Positions 53,619 to 64,000 of a DNA stretch of 64,000 nucleotides are shown in pieces (the first letter of the stretch is position 1; each line of letters starts with the position of its first letter). The notes under the pieces are model-generated. The model was not told the origin of the DNA and did no database searches. It worked only from the letters and a program-made list of their open reading frames with translations. Both the position numbers and the translations under genes were made by a program. Source of the DNA: an uncultured Thalassolituus sp. (GTDB lineage Bacteria > Pseudomonadota > Gammaproteobacteria > Pseudomonadales > Oceanobacteraceae); NCBI GenBank assembly GCA_913061435.1, contig CAJXUK010000006.1, positions 1 to 64,000 on the forward strand. The letters are read 5' to 3'.

Positions 53619-54890
53619 ATGAAACTAGAAACTCAAGCAATTCATGCTGGCTTTGAAGACGATCCAACAACGCGCGCGGTTGCGGTGCCTATTTACCAAA
53701 CCACTTCTTATAGCTTTCGTGATACTCAGCATGGCGCTGATCTGTTTGATCTTAAAGAGCCTGGTAATATTTATACCCGCATCATGAATCCAACCAACGG
53801 TGTGCTTGAGCAGCGTGTTGCGGAAATGGAAGGGGGTATTGGTGGTTTGGCGTTTGCCTCTGGTATGGCGGCGATTACTGCAGCGATTCAAACCGTTGCT
53901 CGCGCTGGCGATAACATTCTGAGTGTTAGCCAGTTGTATGGTGGTACTTATAACTTTTTCGCTCACACTTTACCGCAGCAAGGTATTGAAGTGCGTATGG
54001 CTCAGGGTGATGATCTTGCCGGCCTAGAAGCATTGATTGATGAGAATACCAAAGCCTTGTTTTGTGAGTCTATTGGTAACCCAGCGGGAAATATTGTAGA
54101 CATTCAGGCGTTGTCTGATATGGCGCATAAACACGGTATTCCGGTCATGGTTGATAACACGGTGGCAACGCCGGTGTTGTGTCGCCCTATTGAGCACGGT
54201 GCAGACATCGTGATCCATTCGTTAACTAAGTACATTGGTGGCCATGGTACGTCAGTTGGCGGCGCGATTATTGATTCGGGTAAATTCCCTTGGAAAGATA
54301 ACCCACGTTTTCCAGCGTTTAATGAGCCTGATCCGTCTTATCACGGTGTGGTGTATGCAGAAGCGTTTGGTCCAGCGGCGTTTATTGGCCGTGCGCGTGT
54401 TGTGCCGTTGCGTAATATGGGCGCTGCGATTTCGCCGTTTAATGCGTTCTTGATTCTTCAGGGTTTGGAAACATTGAGCCTGCGTATGGAGCGTCATACT
54501 GAAAACGCACTGAAAGTAGCTAAGTATCTCGCAGCGCATGATATGGTCGCTTGGGTTAACTATGCAGGTTTGGAAGGTGATAAATATTTTGAACTAGCAA
54601 AGAAGGTTGTTGATGGTAAGCCTTCAGCAATTTTGAGTTTTGGCATAAAAGGTGGCGAAGCCAACGGCGCTAAGTTTATCGATGCACTGCAAATGATTAA
54701 ACGCCTAGTAAACATTGGTGACGCGAAATCTTTAGCGTGCCATCCTGCTAGCACAACTCACCGTCAGTTAAACGATGAAGAATTACATAAAGCCGGTGTG
54801 AGTCGTGAGATGGTTCGTATTTCTGTGGGTATCGAGCATGTTGACGATATCATTGCTGACATTGAACAAGCATTGGTTGCTGCAAAATAG
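53619..54890 (+). CDS. metY: O-acetylhomoserine sulfhydrylase
   Basis: This PLP enzyme of the Cys/Met metabolism family makes homocysteine from O-acetylhomoserine and sulfide. Its 423 residues start with KLETQAIHAGFEDDPTTRAV and have the PLP lysine Lys204 in HSLTKYIGGHGTSVGG, YTRIMNPTN and SVGIEHVDDIIADIEQAL. The large size and the insert after 230 fit MetY rather than MetB. The region 53397-53618 before it holds no recognised riboswitch or MetJ-type operator. Confidence 0.94.
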   Translation: MKLETQAIHAGFEDDPTTRAVAVPIYQTTSYSFRDTQHGADLFDLKEPGNIYTRIMNPTNGVLEQRVAEMEGGIGGLAFASGMAAITAAIQTVARAGDNILSVSQLYGGTYNFFAHTLPQQGIEVRMAQGDDLAGLEALIDENTKALFCESIGNPAGNIVDIQALSDMAHKHGIPVMVDNTVATPVLCRPIEHGADIVIHSLTKYIGGHGTSVGGAIIDSGKFPWKDNPRFPAFNEPDPSYHGVVYAEAFGPAAFIGRARVVPLRNMGAAISPFNAFLILQGLETLSLRMERHTENALKVAKYLAAHDMVAWVNYAGLEGDKYFELAKKVVDGKPSAILSFGIKGGEANGAKFIDALQMIKRLVNIGDAKSLACHPASTTHRQLNDEELHKAGVSREMVRISVGIEHVDDIIADIEQALVAAK

Positions 54891-54897
54891 CCGCTGA

Positions 54898-54953
54898 AAA
54901 GTAGCTGCTGCAAAGTAGCTGCTGCAAAGTAGCTGCTGCAAAGTAGCTGCTGT
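54898..54953. repeat. 14-bp tandem repeat at the metY 3' end
   Basis: Four units of AAAGTAGCTGCTGC start immediately after the metY stop. The unit resembles the metY end itself (GTTGCTGCAAAATAG), so the array probably grew by duplication of the last codons and stop. It carries in-frame TAG codons in each unit. Confidence 0.9.
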
Positions 54954-55120
54954 AAATAATTCCTCATAAATAGCGGTTGAAAAATCGGCTATTGAAAAAA
55001 TAGCCAAACTGATAATATAGCGCTGCACCTTGCCTGAATTATGTGGTTTGGTGTGGCGTTTTTTTTGGCCATGAATTCACTTTTTTATTGACTAATTTAT
55101 ATAACTTTACAGGTATCGCC

Positions 55121-55798
55121 ATGTCATTTGGGCAGTTAATTGCACTCGCTAGTTTTATATTCTCTGCAGGCACTATTGCCTTAACGTATTGGGTGGGTAT
55201 CAATCAACAAACGGTTGAAGTGTGTGTGCCCTTCATTACCGGTTGTACCGATATTACTCATACGGGTCTTGCCGGTGATGCAGGTTTTATTTTTCGTGGC
55301 GGCATGATCAGTGCCAGCATTTTAATCATGGTATGGTGGCATTGTATGCGTGTGTGGCTTCAGCCTAGTGTGCAAACGCGCGGGGGGCGTATCAACCTCA
55401 ATTTCATGACGTTTTTTGGCATATTAGCTGGCTTTGGTCTGATCGTGAGTACGGCGACGTTAGGTTCTACCAAAGAACTCAGTTCGTTCTCTGTGCATGT
55501 GCGTGGTGCCAATACGTTTTTTGAAGCCATATTATTAGCCTTGTCGTTTCATTATTATTTAATGTGGCGTGGCCGCAAAAATGGCTTATTAGAAGCCCCT
55601 TCTTTTAAAATTAAAACGGTTTTGTTTATTCTAATCTGGATTGTACTGGTTGCCTTTGTCGCGAACTCGATCGGTGAACACATGAAGCGTGGAACCAAGA
55701 TTGCTGAGTGGTGGGCAACGTTATTTATTTGCTTGTACTTTTTAAGCAGCTATTGGGACTGGCAGCGCATTAAATTGAAGCTGGCTGCAGCAGAATGA
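55121..55798 (+). CDS. Six-helix membrane protein, possibly Frag1/DRAM/Sfk1-like
   Basis: The 225-residue protein has six hydrophobic helices (LIALASFIFSAGTIALTYWV, GMISASILIMVWWHCMRVWL, MTFFGILAGFGLIVSTATLG, TFFEAILLALSFHYYL, VLFILIWIVLVAFVANSIG, and ATLFICLYFLSSYW). A conserved-looking loop after helix 1 contains CVPFITGCTD with two cysteines. The topology resembles Frag1/DRAM/Sfk1 proteins, but the assignment is tentative. The ATG at 55121 is preferred, as an upstream GTG frame lacks family similarity. It precedes the ABC exporter by 51 bases. Confidence 0.65.
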   Translation: MSFGQLIALASFIFSAGTIALTYWVGINQQTVEVCVPFITGCTDITHTGLAGDAGFIFRGGMISASILIMVWWHCMRVWLQPSVQTRGGRINLNFMTFFGILAGFGLIVSTATLGSTKELSSFSVHVRGANTFFEAILLALSFHYYLMWRGRKNGLLEAPSFKIKTVLFILIWIVLVAFVANSIGEHMKRGTKIAEWWATLFICLYFLSSYWDWQRIKLKLAAAE

Positions 55799-55849
55799 TG
55801 CTTTGTTGCTGATCAATATGTATAAAATTTATAAGGCTAAGGGATTTGT

Positions 55850-57067
55850 ATGCGCATAATTTATGGAATCATCAGCGTAGCGGTATGCGTGGCTTTGGTT
55901 ATTGGCATACAACAATGGCGAGGGCCTTTATTACCGGCATTAATGGTTACTAAGTTACCGTTAGAGCTGCGCATTGTCGCCAGTGGTGAAGTTCGTTACC
56001 AATCACTCGCTAAAATTGGCAGTGAAATTACAGGGACCGTTAAAGCACGTTATGTCCGTGAGGGTGATTGGGTTAACGAAGGGGATTTATTGGTTGAATT
56101 AAATCCTCAAGAGTTACAAGCACAGCTGGCACAAACTCAAACCTTGTTGCAGCAGCTACAACAAAAAACCCGCCCACAATCACAAGCGGCTTTAATTGAA
56201 GCGCGTGATATTTTGGATCAAGCCAGCCGTGAAGCTCGGCGCAGAGAGAAGCTTTCAGAGCAAGGCGTTATCCCGATAGAGCAAGTCGAACAAGCGCAGC
56301 GTTTTGAATTAAGTGCCAAAGCTGCGTTTACTCGTACCCAAATAGCAACAGACGCTTTAGCTGAAAACAGCACCGAAGAGCGTTTATTAAAACAGCGTAT
56401 CGCTAGTGCTGAACTGGCCCTTGCTAAAACACGACTGTACGCTCCTTTTAAAGGCCGTATTCAAACCCGTAATGTTGAATCTGGTGATTTGGTACAGCCA
56501 GGTAAAGTGCTGTTAGAAATTGCCCGAAACGATAGTCAAACCTGCCAGGGGATGACTACTAATGGTATGGAAGTTGTCATTGCGTTGGATGAGAAAAATT
56601 TTGCCCCTGTGAAACTAGGGCAGCCTGTGAAACTGATTGCTGATGCTTGGCCAAATATTAATGTTGCTGGAGAGGTTGGTTTTATAGCACCGGCGGTTGA
56701 TACAGGGCGCGGCACGATCGATGTTCATATCAATGTGCTCCGCGATGAACAAACACCAGATTTTTTGCAAGGCATGACAGTATCGGCCAACATCATTGCT
56801 GACGAACGCGCTTCTACCTTAGTGTTACCCAATGATTATGTATTCAATAACCGTGCTGATACCGCGCAGGTTTTGCTTTGGCAAGATGATAAAGTCACTC
56901 CTGTTGATGTGACACTGGGGCTGCGCAATGTCGGACACAGTGAAATTGTGTCTGGCTTAAACGAAGGCGATATCGTGGTTCAAGCGGGCAGCTTAACCGC
57001 TGAAAAAACTAAGAGCAGCCAGCGAGTGCGTGTGTATTTTGAGCAGATTCAGCATGTTATTCGTTAA
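55850..57067 (+). CDS. Periplasmic adaptor (HlyD/MacA-type) of an ABC exporter
   Basis: The 405-residue protein has an N-terminal membrane anchor (residues 4-20), a biotinyl-lipoyl half (YVREGDWVNEGDLLVELNPQ), a long coiled-coil hairpin (residues about 85-185, LAQTQTLLQQLQQ and AKTRLYAPFKGRI) and a beta-barrel region. It should link the inner-membrane permease to an outer-membrane factor. The next gene, an FtsX-like permease, overlaps its 3' end by 14 bases. Confidence 0.88.
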   Translation: MRIIYGIISVAVCVALVIGIQQWRGPLLPALMVTKLPLELRIVASGEVRYQSLAKIGSEITGTVKARYVREGDWVNEGDLLVELNPQELQAQLAQTQTLLQQLQQKTRPQSQAALIEARDILDQASREARRREKLSEQGVIPIEQVEQAQRFELSAKAAFTRTQIATDALAENSTEERLLKQRIASAELALAKTRLYAPFKGRIQTRNVESGDLVQPGKVLLEIARNDSQTCQGMTTNGMEVVIALDEKNFAPVKLGQPVKLIADAWPNINVAGEVGFIAPAVDTGRGTIDVHINVLRDEQTPDFLQGMTVSANIIADERASTLVLPNDYVFNNRADTAQVLLWQDDKVTPVDVTLGLRNVGHSEIVSGLNEGDIVVQAGSLTAEKTKSSQRVRVYFEQIQHVIR

Positions 57068-58313
57068 TCGCTTGCTTAACTTACGCAGCTTACACAATTT
57101 ACACAGCTCACTGTGGATCGAATGGCGAATTGCCTTGCGCTTTTTAGCGGATAACCCACTGCAAACGTTATTGATCAGTGTGGCTATTTCCGTAGGCGCG
57201 GCTGTGATTGTTTTCATTACTGCGCTGATGTTAGGTTTGCAAAATAATATGATTAATAAAACGTTGGGTACGCAAGCGCATATAAGAATAGAGGCGACGC
57301 AGCAGCATAATATTTTTTCTGAAATTGCAGAGGGTCGTTATGTGTGGGCATTAGAAAGCCCGCGCGCTCAGCGCTTACAAACGATCAATAATTGGCAACA
57401 AGTTCGCGATACCCTAGACAAATATCCACAACTTAACGCGGTTTCACCATTGATTTCTGGGCCTGCTTTTGCACAAAAAGGCACCGCTCGGTCTTCTGTG
57501 GCCCTAGTGGGCATTGACCCTAAGCGCTATCACGGCATTATTAATTTACAAGAATATTTGCTTGAAGGTGAGTTTAGCGTCACTGCTAGCGATGTAATGA
57601 TTGGCAGTCAGTTGGCAGAAGATTTGGGGTTGCGTACCGGGGATAAATTGCGTTTAGATGCTGGAGATAATCGCCAGTCGGTGATGAATGTTGCCGGTAT
57701 TTTTGAGTTAGGAGTTCGGGAACTCGACAGCCGGTATGTGTATACCGGATTAAAACAGTCGCAAACGTTACTTAATTTGCCCGGTGGTGTGACCCTTATC
57801 GAAATAAAAATATCGGATGTATTTGTTGCTGACTATTGGGCGCGGCGCTTGCAAAAATTAACCGGTTTGTATGTGCAAAGTTGGATGGACAGTAATGCTC
57901 AATTGTTAAATGGGTTGCAATCACAAACCATGACGACGCAGATTATTCGAGTATTTGTCGCTATGTCGGTGATTTTTGGTATTGCCAGTGTGTTGGCAGT
58001 GAGTGTGGTGCAACGTACTCGCGAGATTGGTATTTTACGTGCGATGGGCAGTTCGCAGCAGCAAATCTTGCGCGTATTTTTATTGCAAGGAGGCTTGCTG
58101 GGATTAGCCGGTTCCTTGCTCGGTGTGCTGCTGGGCTATTTGATGGTGCAAGGGTTTAATTCTGCGGGACAGCGATTGTTCGAAATTGTATTAGAGCCTT
58201 CTATGTTGTTGTCGGCGATTACTATTGCGACGGTTGCTGGGGTTGTTGCAGCCATGGTGCCAGCGCGTCGAGCGGCTAAATATGATCCAGCGGTGGCGAT
58301 TCGTTATGTCTAA
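57054..58313 (+). CDS. FtsX-like ABC transporter permease
   Basis: The 419-residue protein has the MacB/LolC-like topology: one N-terminal helix (LLISVAISVGAAVIVFITAL), a periplasmic domain (residues about 60-290) with VALVGIDPKRY, then three C-terminal helices, including RTREIGILRAMGSSQQQILR in the coupling region. The ATG at 57054 overlaps the adaptor gene by 14 bases; an earlier frame opens without signal. It probably exports a lipid or amphipathic compound, but the family also includes lipoprotein-sorting LolC/E-type proteins. Confidence 0.87.
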   Translation: MLFVNRLLNLRSLHNLHSSLWIEWRIALRFLADNPLQTLLISVAISVGAAVIVFITALMLGLQNNMINKTLGTQAHIRIEATQQHNIFSEIAEGRYVWALESPRAQRLQTINNWQQVRDTLDKYPQLNAVSPLISGPAFAQKGTARSSVALVGIDPKRYHGIINLQEYLLEGEFSVTASDVMIGSQLAEDLGLRTGDKLRLDAGDNRQSVMNVAGIFELGVRELDSRYVYTGLKQSQTLLNLPGGVTLIEIKISDVFVADYWARRLQKLTGLYVQSWMDSNAQLLNGLQSQTMTTQIIRVFVAMSVIFGIASVLAVSVVQRTREIGILRAMGSSQQQILRVFLLQGGLLGLAGSLLGVLLGYLMVQGFNSAGQRLFEIVLEPSMLLSAITIATVAGVVAAMVPARRAAKYDPAVAIRYV

Positions 58314-59043
58314 TCAAAACCAACAAGTCGTTCTGCAACTGAATAAGATTAATAAAATATTTAATCCAAATACGCCGTTGGCCAATCATGTGCTGCACGA
58401 TATTTCTTTGCAAGTGAGCCGAGGTGAGCTGGTGGCTTTAGTTGGCACTTCGGGCTCAGGAAAAAGTACCTTGCTTAATGTGATGGGGTTGTTGGATGTC
58501 TCTTCATCTGGTGAGCTGTATATTCAAGATCATTTAACTCAAGGATTAAGTGAACAGCAGCGAACCCAGTTACGTAGTGAATCCATTGGCTTTGTTTTTC
58601 AATTTCATCATTTGATAAACGCCTTTAGTGCATTAGAGAATGTACTTATGCCGCTTATGTTACGTTATGGTAAGCCGTCAAAAGAGCAGACAGAATATGC
58701 CAAATATTTGTTAAACGAGGTTGGGTTGTCCAAGTTTATTTACAAGCCCACCAATAAATTATCGGGAGGCCAGCAGCAGCGAGTAGCCATTGCTCGCGCG
58801 CTGGTATCACGCCCAGCTTTGGTACTTGCGGATGAGCCGACAGGTAATTTAGACACACAAACGGCAGACGAGGTGTTTAACTTATTTGAACGTTTTAATA
58901 TTGAACATCAGTGCGCCATTGTTATTGTTACCCACGACCCGCGTTTGAGTGCTCGTTGCCCGCGAACAATACGATTGGATGATGGGCGTATTGTTTATGA
59001 CGGAGCTTCTGTCGATCTCCCTACGAATTTTCAAGCGACCTAG
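58306..59043 (+). CDS. ABC transporter ATP-binding protein (LolD/MacB-like)
   Basis: The 245-residue ATPase has GTSGSGKST (Walker A), LSGGQQQR (signature) and [12 protein letters not shown] (Walker B). The ATG at 58306 overlaps the permease stop by 8 bases, so the pair is translationally coupled. A longer frame adds 27 residues in the permease overlap and is not preferred. With the two preceding genes it forms a three-part exporter. Confidence 0.92.
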   Translation: MSNQNQQVVLQLNKINKIFNPNTPLANHVLHDISLQVSRGELVALVGTSGSGKSTLLNVMGLLDVSSSGELYIQDHLTQGLSEQQRTQLRSESIGFVFQFHHLINAFSALENVLMPLMLRYGKPSKEQTEYAKYLLNEVGLSKFIYKPTNKLSGGQQQRVAIARALVSRPALVLADEPTGNLDTQTADEVFNLFERFNIEHQCAIVIVTHDPRLSARCPRTIRLDDGRIVYDGASVDLPTNFQAT

Positions 59044-59051
59044 CTTTTCGT

Positions 59052-59085
59052 TATAGCTTCTTGTCATAGCTTCTTGTCATAGCTT
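59052..59085. repeat. 13-bp tandem repeat after the exporter genes
   Basis: Two to three copies of CATAGCTTCTTGT (the first with a T for C) follow the ATPase stop. Possible slippage product; no function seen. Confidence 0.75.
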
Positions 59086-59204
59086 TTTAGTATTTTCTGG
59101 CAGTGATTTATAGTTAATTTTCACGATATGTTTATCCAATAATATTTGCATTAACAATAGCTAAAATCTATCAATTTATTAGTATTTAATAGGTTTTAAT
59201 ATAG

Positions 59205-61451
<2,247 letters not shown>

Positions 61452-61507
61452 AACTCTGATCGAGTTTAAAGTTCTGATAATAGTTTTATAGTGAAAACAT
61501 AACCTTG

Positions 61508-61543
61508 AGCCCTTATTGCTAGCTTAGCAATAAGGGCTTTTTT
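61508..61543 (+). terminator. Strong rho-independent terminator after katG
   Basis: AGCCCTTATTGCTA (61508-61521) and TAGCAATAAGGGCT (61525-61538) form a perfect 14-bp stem around a 3-base loop and are followed by T6. It lies 57 bases beyond the katG stop. Confidence 0.95.
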
Positions 61544-61664
61544 ATGAGTGAAATCTCTGCTGGATTGAATAAAGGGTTAGATAAAAGATTGGATAAAGAG
61601 TTTGCTCGAATAACAACCAAAGATTAAAGTGTGTGCCACTGTATTATTAGGTTAGGTAAAAAGA

Positions 61665-62207
61665 TTGTCAGAAAATAATGAATCTCATTTAGTAGCAGGG
61701 CGTGAGTGTGGTGAATGCACAGTATGCTGTGTGAACCTTTTGATAAGCGATAAAGACTTTAACAAGCCAGCTGATGTTGCTTGTACGCATAGGGTAGAAA
61801 AAGGCGGCTGTAAGATTTATAACGACCGACCTTCTGTGTGTCGTGATTGGCACTGCGCTTGGCGTTTTATGCCGCAGCTAGATGATGAGTGGCGGCCAGA
61901 CCGCTCAGGCATTTTATTACGCTCTGATGAAAACGGTATTATTTTTCAGCCAATTCGTGATGCTAAAAAAGTACTCACCAGTGCTCGGGCGATAGAATTA
62001 ATTGGGGGCGGTGTTTCTCAAGGCATTCCAATGTCGATGTCTATTCCTACTAAAAAAGGCTTTTTAAGTCATGGCATGTCTTTGAATGAACCTTTACAAA
62101 AAGTGGTTGAGTCAAGAAGCCTCGCCGCCATTCAAAATAAAATGATTGATCTTATTAAATTCTCTAAGAAACAAAAAACAGACGCGATTATCGCAACGGA
62201 TGGTTAA
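61665..62207 (+). CDS. YkgJ family cysteine-cluster protein
   Basis: The 180-residue protein carries the cysteine-rich YkgJ/PF03692 pattern: RECGECTVCCVNL (residues 13-25), ACTHRVEKGGCKIYNDRPSV and CRDWHCAWRF, enough cysteines for a zinc- or iron-sulfur-type cluster. The function is unknown. The start is TTG at 61665 with AGG upstream; there is no earlier ATG in frame. The next gene starts 2 bases after its stop, so they are probably co-transcribed. Confidence 0.82.
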   Translation: MSENNESHLVAGRECGECTVCCVNLLISDKDFNKPADVACTHRVEKGGCKIYNDRPSVCRDWHCAWRFMPQLDDEWRPDRSGILLRSDENGIIFQPIRDAKKVLTSARAIELIGGGVSQGIPMSMSIPTKKGFLSHGMSLNEPLQKVVESRSLAAIQNKMIDLIKFSKKQKTDAIIATDG

Positions 62208-62209
62208 TC

Positions 62210-62545
62210 ATGAACGCTAACCCTGCTTTATTATCGTTATCGGAAATTGTCAGCGATGCTCACGCAAAGATTCAACAAGACTTTGCTGATATCAACCCAG
62301 TGATTGGGGTAATGCAAGGAATGCGCAAGATGGGTATTCCTGCGGATGTAATAACCATTGATTGCTTAGTTACGAACAAGCGAATTTTAGTCATTTTACA
62401 TGATGAGCATCCGGCTATGACACGCTATCAACTAACCTATATAGACCAAGACCCCAGTGATGACTACATTGATCTTGCCAGTGACCAAGTAAATAGCGAG
62501 ATGGTTTACGGTTGGATCAAAGATTATTTTTCGGATATTTCTTAA
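62210..62545 (+). CDS. Conserved-looking small protein of unknown function
   Basis: The 111-residue protein has no recognised domain. It is acidic, with VITIDCLVTNKRILVILHDE and YQLTYIDQDPSDDYIDL suggesting an alpha/beta fold, and no membrane segment or signal peptide. It begins two bases after the YkgJ-type gene and likely depends on it for translation. Its function cannot be guessed; the MscS-type channel follows 48 bases later. Confidence 0.7.
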   Translation: MNANPALLSLSEIVSDAHAKIQQDFADINPVIGVMQGMRKMGIPADVITIDCLVTNKRILVILHDEHPAMTRYQLTYIDQDPSDDYIDLASDQVNSEMVYGWIKDYFSDIS

Positions 62546-62593
62546 TAAATCGTTTTATTAGTTGTTCACATTACCCATTTAAAGGTTTAACCC

Positions 62594-63904
62594 GTGATTT
62601 TAGATCAATTAATCCAGTTAGTTACACAGTTTTTTAACAGCGTTTTAACGGAGTTTTCTCAACCTCAAGCCTACTTTCAGCTTGGCTTAATATTTTCTGT
62701 TTATGCCTTGTCATTTTTGCTGGCGAATAGAATTAGAAAATACGTTCCGTTTTTTAATACGGCTTTAGCAAATACGTCCAATGAGAATCATTATGCTTCA
62801 CTGTGGAGTAAAATCTTTGCTCAGTTAGGTGAGTATATTGCTCCAGTGCTGGCGGTGCTTATTTTGAAAGTATTCATAGAAATGAGTGCGGCAGCCGCGA
62901 GTCATTTATGGATAGCAAAGACCGCGATGACGGTAGGTATTTTATACCTAGTTCATTCGTTAATAAGAGACTTTGTTAGCAATCAATTTATTGCTGCGGT
63001 TTTACGCTGGGTTGGCATGCCTATTGTATTTTTACATTTGCTTAATGTGCTGGTGGGTTTAATTGAAATACTAGAATCTATTTCACTAACGCTTGGTAAT
63101 ATCGAAATTTCTGCTTATGGCATTGCCCGTGTTGCAATTTTTGGCTCACTGTTATTTTGGATAGGTCGAGCCACAAATAAAACTGGCGGTGAGATTATTC
63201 GTAAACAAGAAAAGTTGGATTTACGTACTCGTGAAGTAGTCGCAAAGATATTTGAAATTGCTATATTTTCGTTGATTGCTTTATTACTGCTGCAAGTAAT
63301 GGGAATTAACTTAACCGCATTGGCGGTATTTGGTGGTGCTATTGGGGTAGGTATTGGTTTAGGGCTTCAGGCCATTGCCTCTAACTTTATTTCGGGTTTT
63401 ATTATTTTATTGGATCGATCGGTATCGATTGGTGATTATATTGAATTGGAAGATGGTCGCACGGGTGTGGTGCGCGAATTAAGTATGCGAGCAACCACGC
63501 TCGAAACGTATGATGGCAAAGACATTGTGGTGCCTAACGAGAAATTCATTGTAGGTACCTTTATTAATTGGACACACAAAGATAAAAGCCAGCGCTATCG
63601 TGTTGACTTTTCAGTCGCTTACCACAGCGATATCCGTCAACTGGTGGAAATTATTAAAGACGTTGTATCTCAACACCCCCAAGTATTCAGCGGTGATAAT
63701 GTGCCATTAGAGCAGCGCCCTGACTGTGAGATAGACAGTTTTGGTGATTCTGGTATTAATATGTTTGTTGAGTTTTGGATGGAAGGTATCGACGACGGCA
63801 AAAACCGTGTAGGCGGTGATTTAATGCTGATGATTTTAGAAGCCTTACAGCAACATGGCTTTGAAATTCCTTTTCCTCAACGTGAAGTACGATTGCTTAA
63901 ATAG
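62594..63904 (+). CDS. MscS family mechanosensitive channel
   Basis: The 436-residue protein has several N-terminal helices and then the MscS core: the pore helix GGAIGVGIGLGLQAIASNFI (about residues 247-266), with SGFIILLDRSVSIGDYIELE leading into the beta domain, and a C-terminal alpha-beta part (ERPDCEIDSFGD is a family motif, here EQRPDCEIDSFGD). It should open upon osmotic downshock. The GTG at 62594 is preceded by AAGG. Confidence 0.92.
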   Translation: MILDQLIQLVTQFFNSVLTEFSQPQAYFQLGLIFSVYALSFLLANRIRKYVPFFNTALANTSNENHYASLWSKIFAQLGEYIAPVLAVLILKVFIEMSAAAASHLWIAKTAMTVGILYLVHSLIRDFVSNQFIAAVLRWVGMPIVFLHLLNVLVGLIEILESISLTLGNIEISAYGIARVAIFGSLLFWIGRATNKTGGEIIRKQEKLDLRTREVVAKIFEIAIFSLIALLLLQVMGINLTALAVFGGAIGVGIGLGLQAIASNFISGFIILLDRSVSIGDYIELEDGRTGVVRELSMRATTLETYDGKDIVVPNEKFIVGTFINWTHKDKSQRYRVDFSVAYHSDIRQLVEIIKDVVSQHPQVFSGDNVPLEQRPDCEIDSFGDSGINMFVEFWMEGIDDGKNRVGGDLMLMILEALQQHGFEIPFPQREVRLLK

Positions 63905-63933
63905 GAGCGGCTAAATTAGAGCGCCTAAATTAG

Positions 63934-63954
63934 AGTGCTGCCATCAGCAGCACT
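63934..63954 (+). terminator. Hairpin after the mscS-type gene
   Basis: AGTGCTGC and GCAGCACT form an 8-bp stem around CATCA; a T-run appears only about nine bases later. It may be a weak terminator. Two TAAATTAGAG units precede it. Confidence 0.55.
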
Positions 63955-64000
63955 TTAAGTGGTTTTTGCGCTGAGCTTATTGGCTTACGCGTTTAAGCAG

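Noticed and set aside
54898-54953. CRISPR-like array
   Set aside because: The 14-base units are contiguous without spacers and derive from the end of metY.

Overview
The window is a stretch of a gammaproteobacterial chromosome with moderate-to-low GC and many T- or A-ending codons. The housekeeping genes (parE-parC, nrdR-ribD-ribE-ribBA-ribH-nusB-thiL, glyA, ettA, radA) are close to Gammaproteobacteria in sequence and order. Together with a Baeyer-Villiger-type monooxygenase, a PF10118 hydrolase, acyl-CoA enzymes and a TonB-dependent heme system, they suggest a marine, Oceanospirillales-like organism. That placement is an inference from gene content, not from a search.

Layout. 1-4.6 kb: a truncated integron-integrase remnant, then parE and parC (topoisomerase IV). 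4.65-6.3 kb: a Fic-family gene with three inverted-repeat operators, bracketed by two almost identical terminator-like hairpins, so it looks inserted. 6.3-8.3 kb: a serine hydrolase and a LysE-type exporter. 8.3-16.7 kb: a heme-uptake locus. The leftward operon hmuR-hmuY-hmuS-hmuT-hmuU-hmuV starts at a well-formed sigma70 promoter overlapped by a Fur box; divergently lie a HutZ/HugZ-type gene and a putative 2OG-Fe(II) oxygenase whose start codon sits in a 22-bp stem. 16.9-25.1 kb: small proteins, the riboflavin/nusB/thiL operon and putP. 25.2-32.7 kb: glyA, a large multi-PAS GGDEF-EAL protein and ettA. 32.8-40.4 kb: PF10118 protein, BVMO-type flavoprotein, PilZ protein, acyl-CoA synthetase, radA and a frameshifted CDF cation-efflux gene.

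40.4-48.4 kb is the plastic part. A tetR-relBE-like block is present in duplicate: one copy is complete (tetR, antitoxin, toxin); the other is decayed, with only the antitoxin frame open. Fragments of the same tetR lie at 40.4, 44.0 and 48.0 kb. Their order suggests that an alkyl sulfatase/AraC module split an older tetR copy. An aidB-like acyl-CoA dehydrogenase lies between the two blocks, and a REP/MITE-like element with GATCAAGGGGTC repeats ends the region.

48.4-64 kb: an OsmC-YcaO fusion gene and selO, an alpha/beta hydrolase, metY, a six-helix membrane protein, a three-gene ABC exporter (adaptor, FtsX-like permease, LolD-like ATPase) with overlapping frames, katG interrupted by one in-frame amber codon, and a YkgJ-type cysteine-cluster protein, an unknown small protein and an MscS channel.

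No tRNA, rRNA or CRISPR array was seen. The observations most worth a second look are the bracketed Fic gene with its operators, the duplicated tetR/toxin-antitoxin blocks, the start-codon hairpin beside the heme locus, the OsmC-YcaO/SelO neighbourhood and the amber-interrupted katG.
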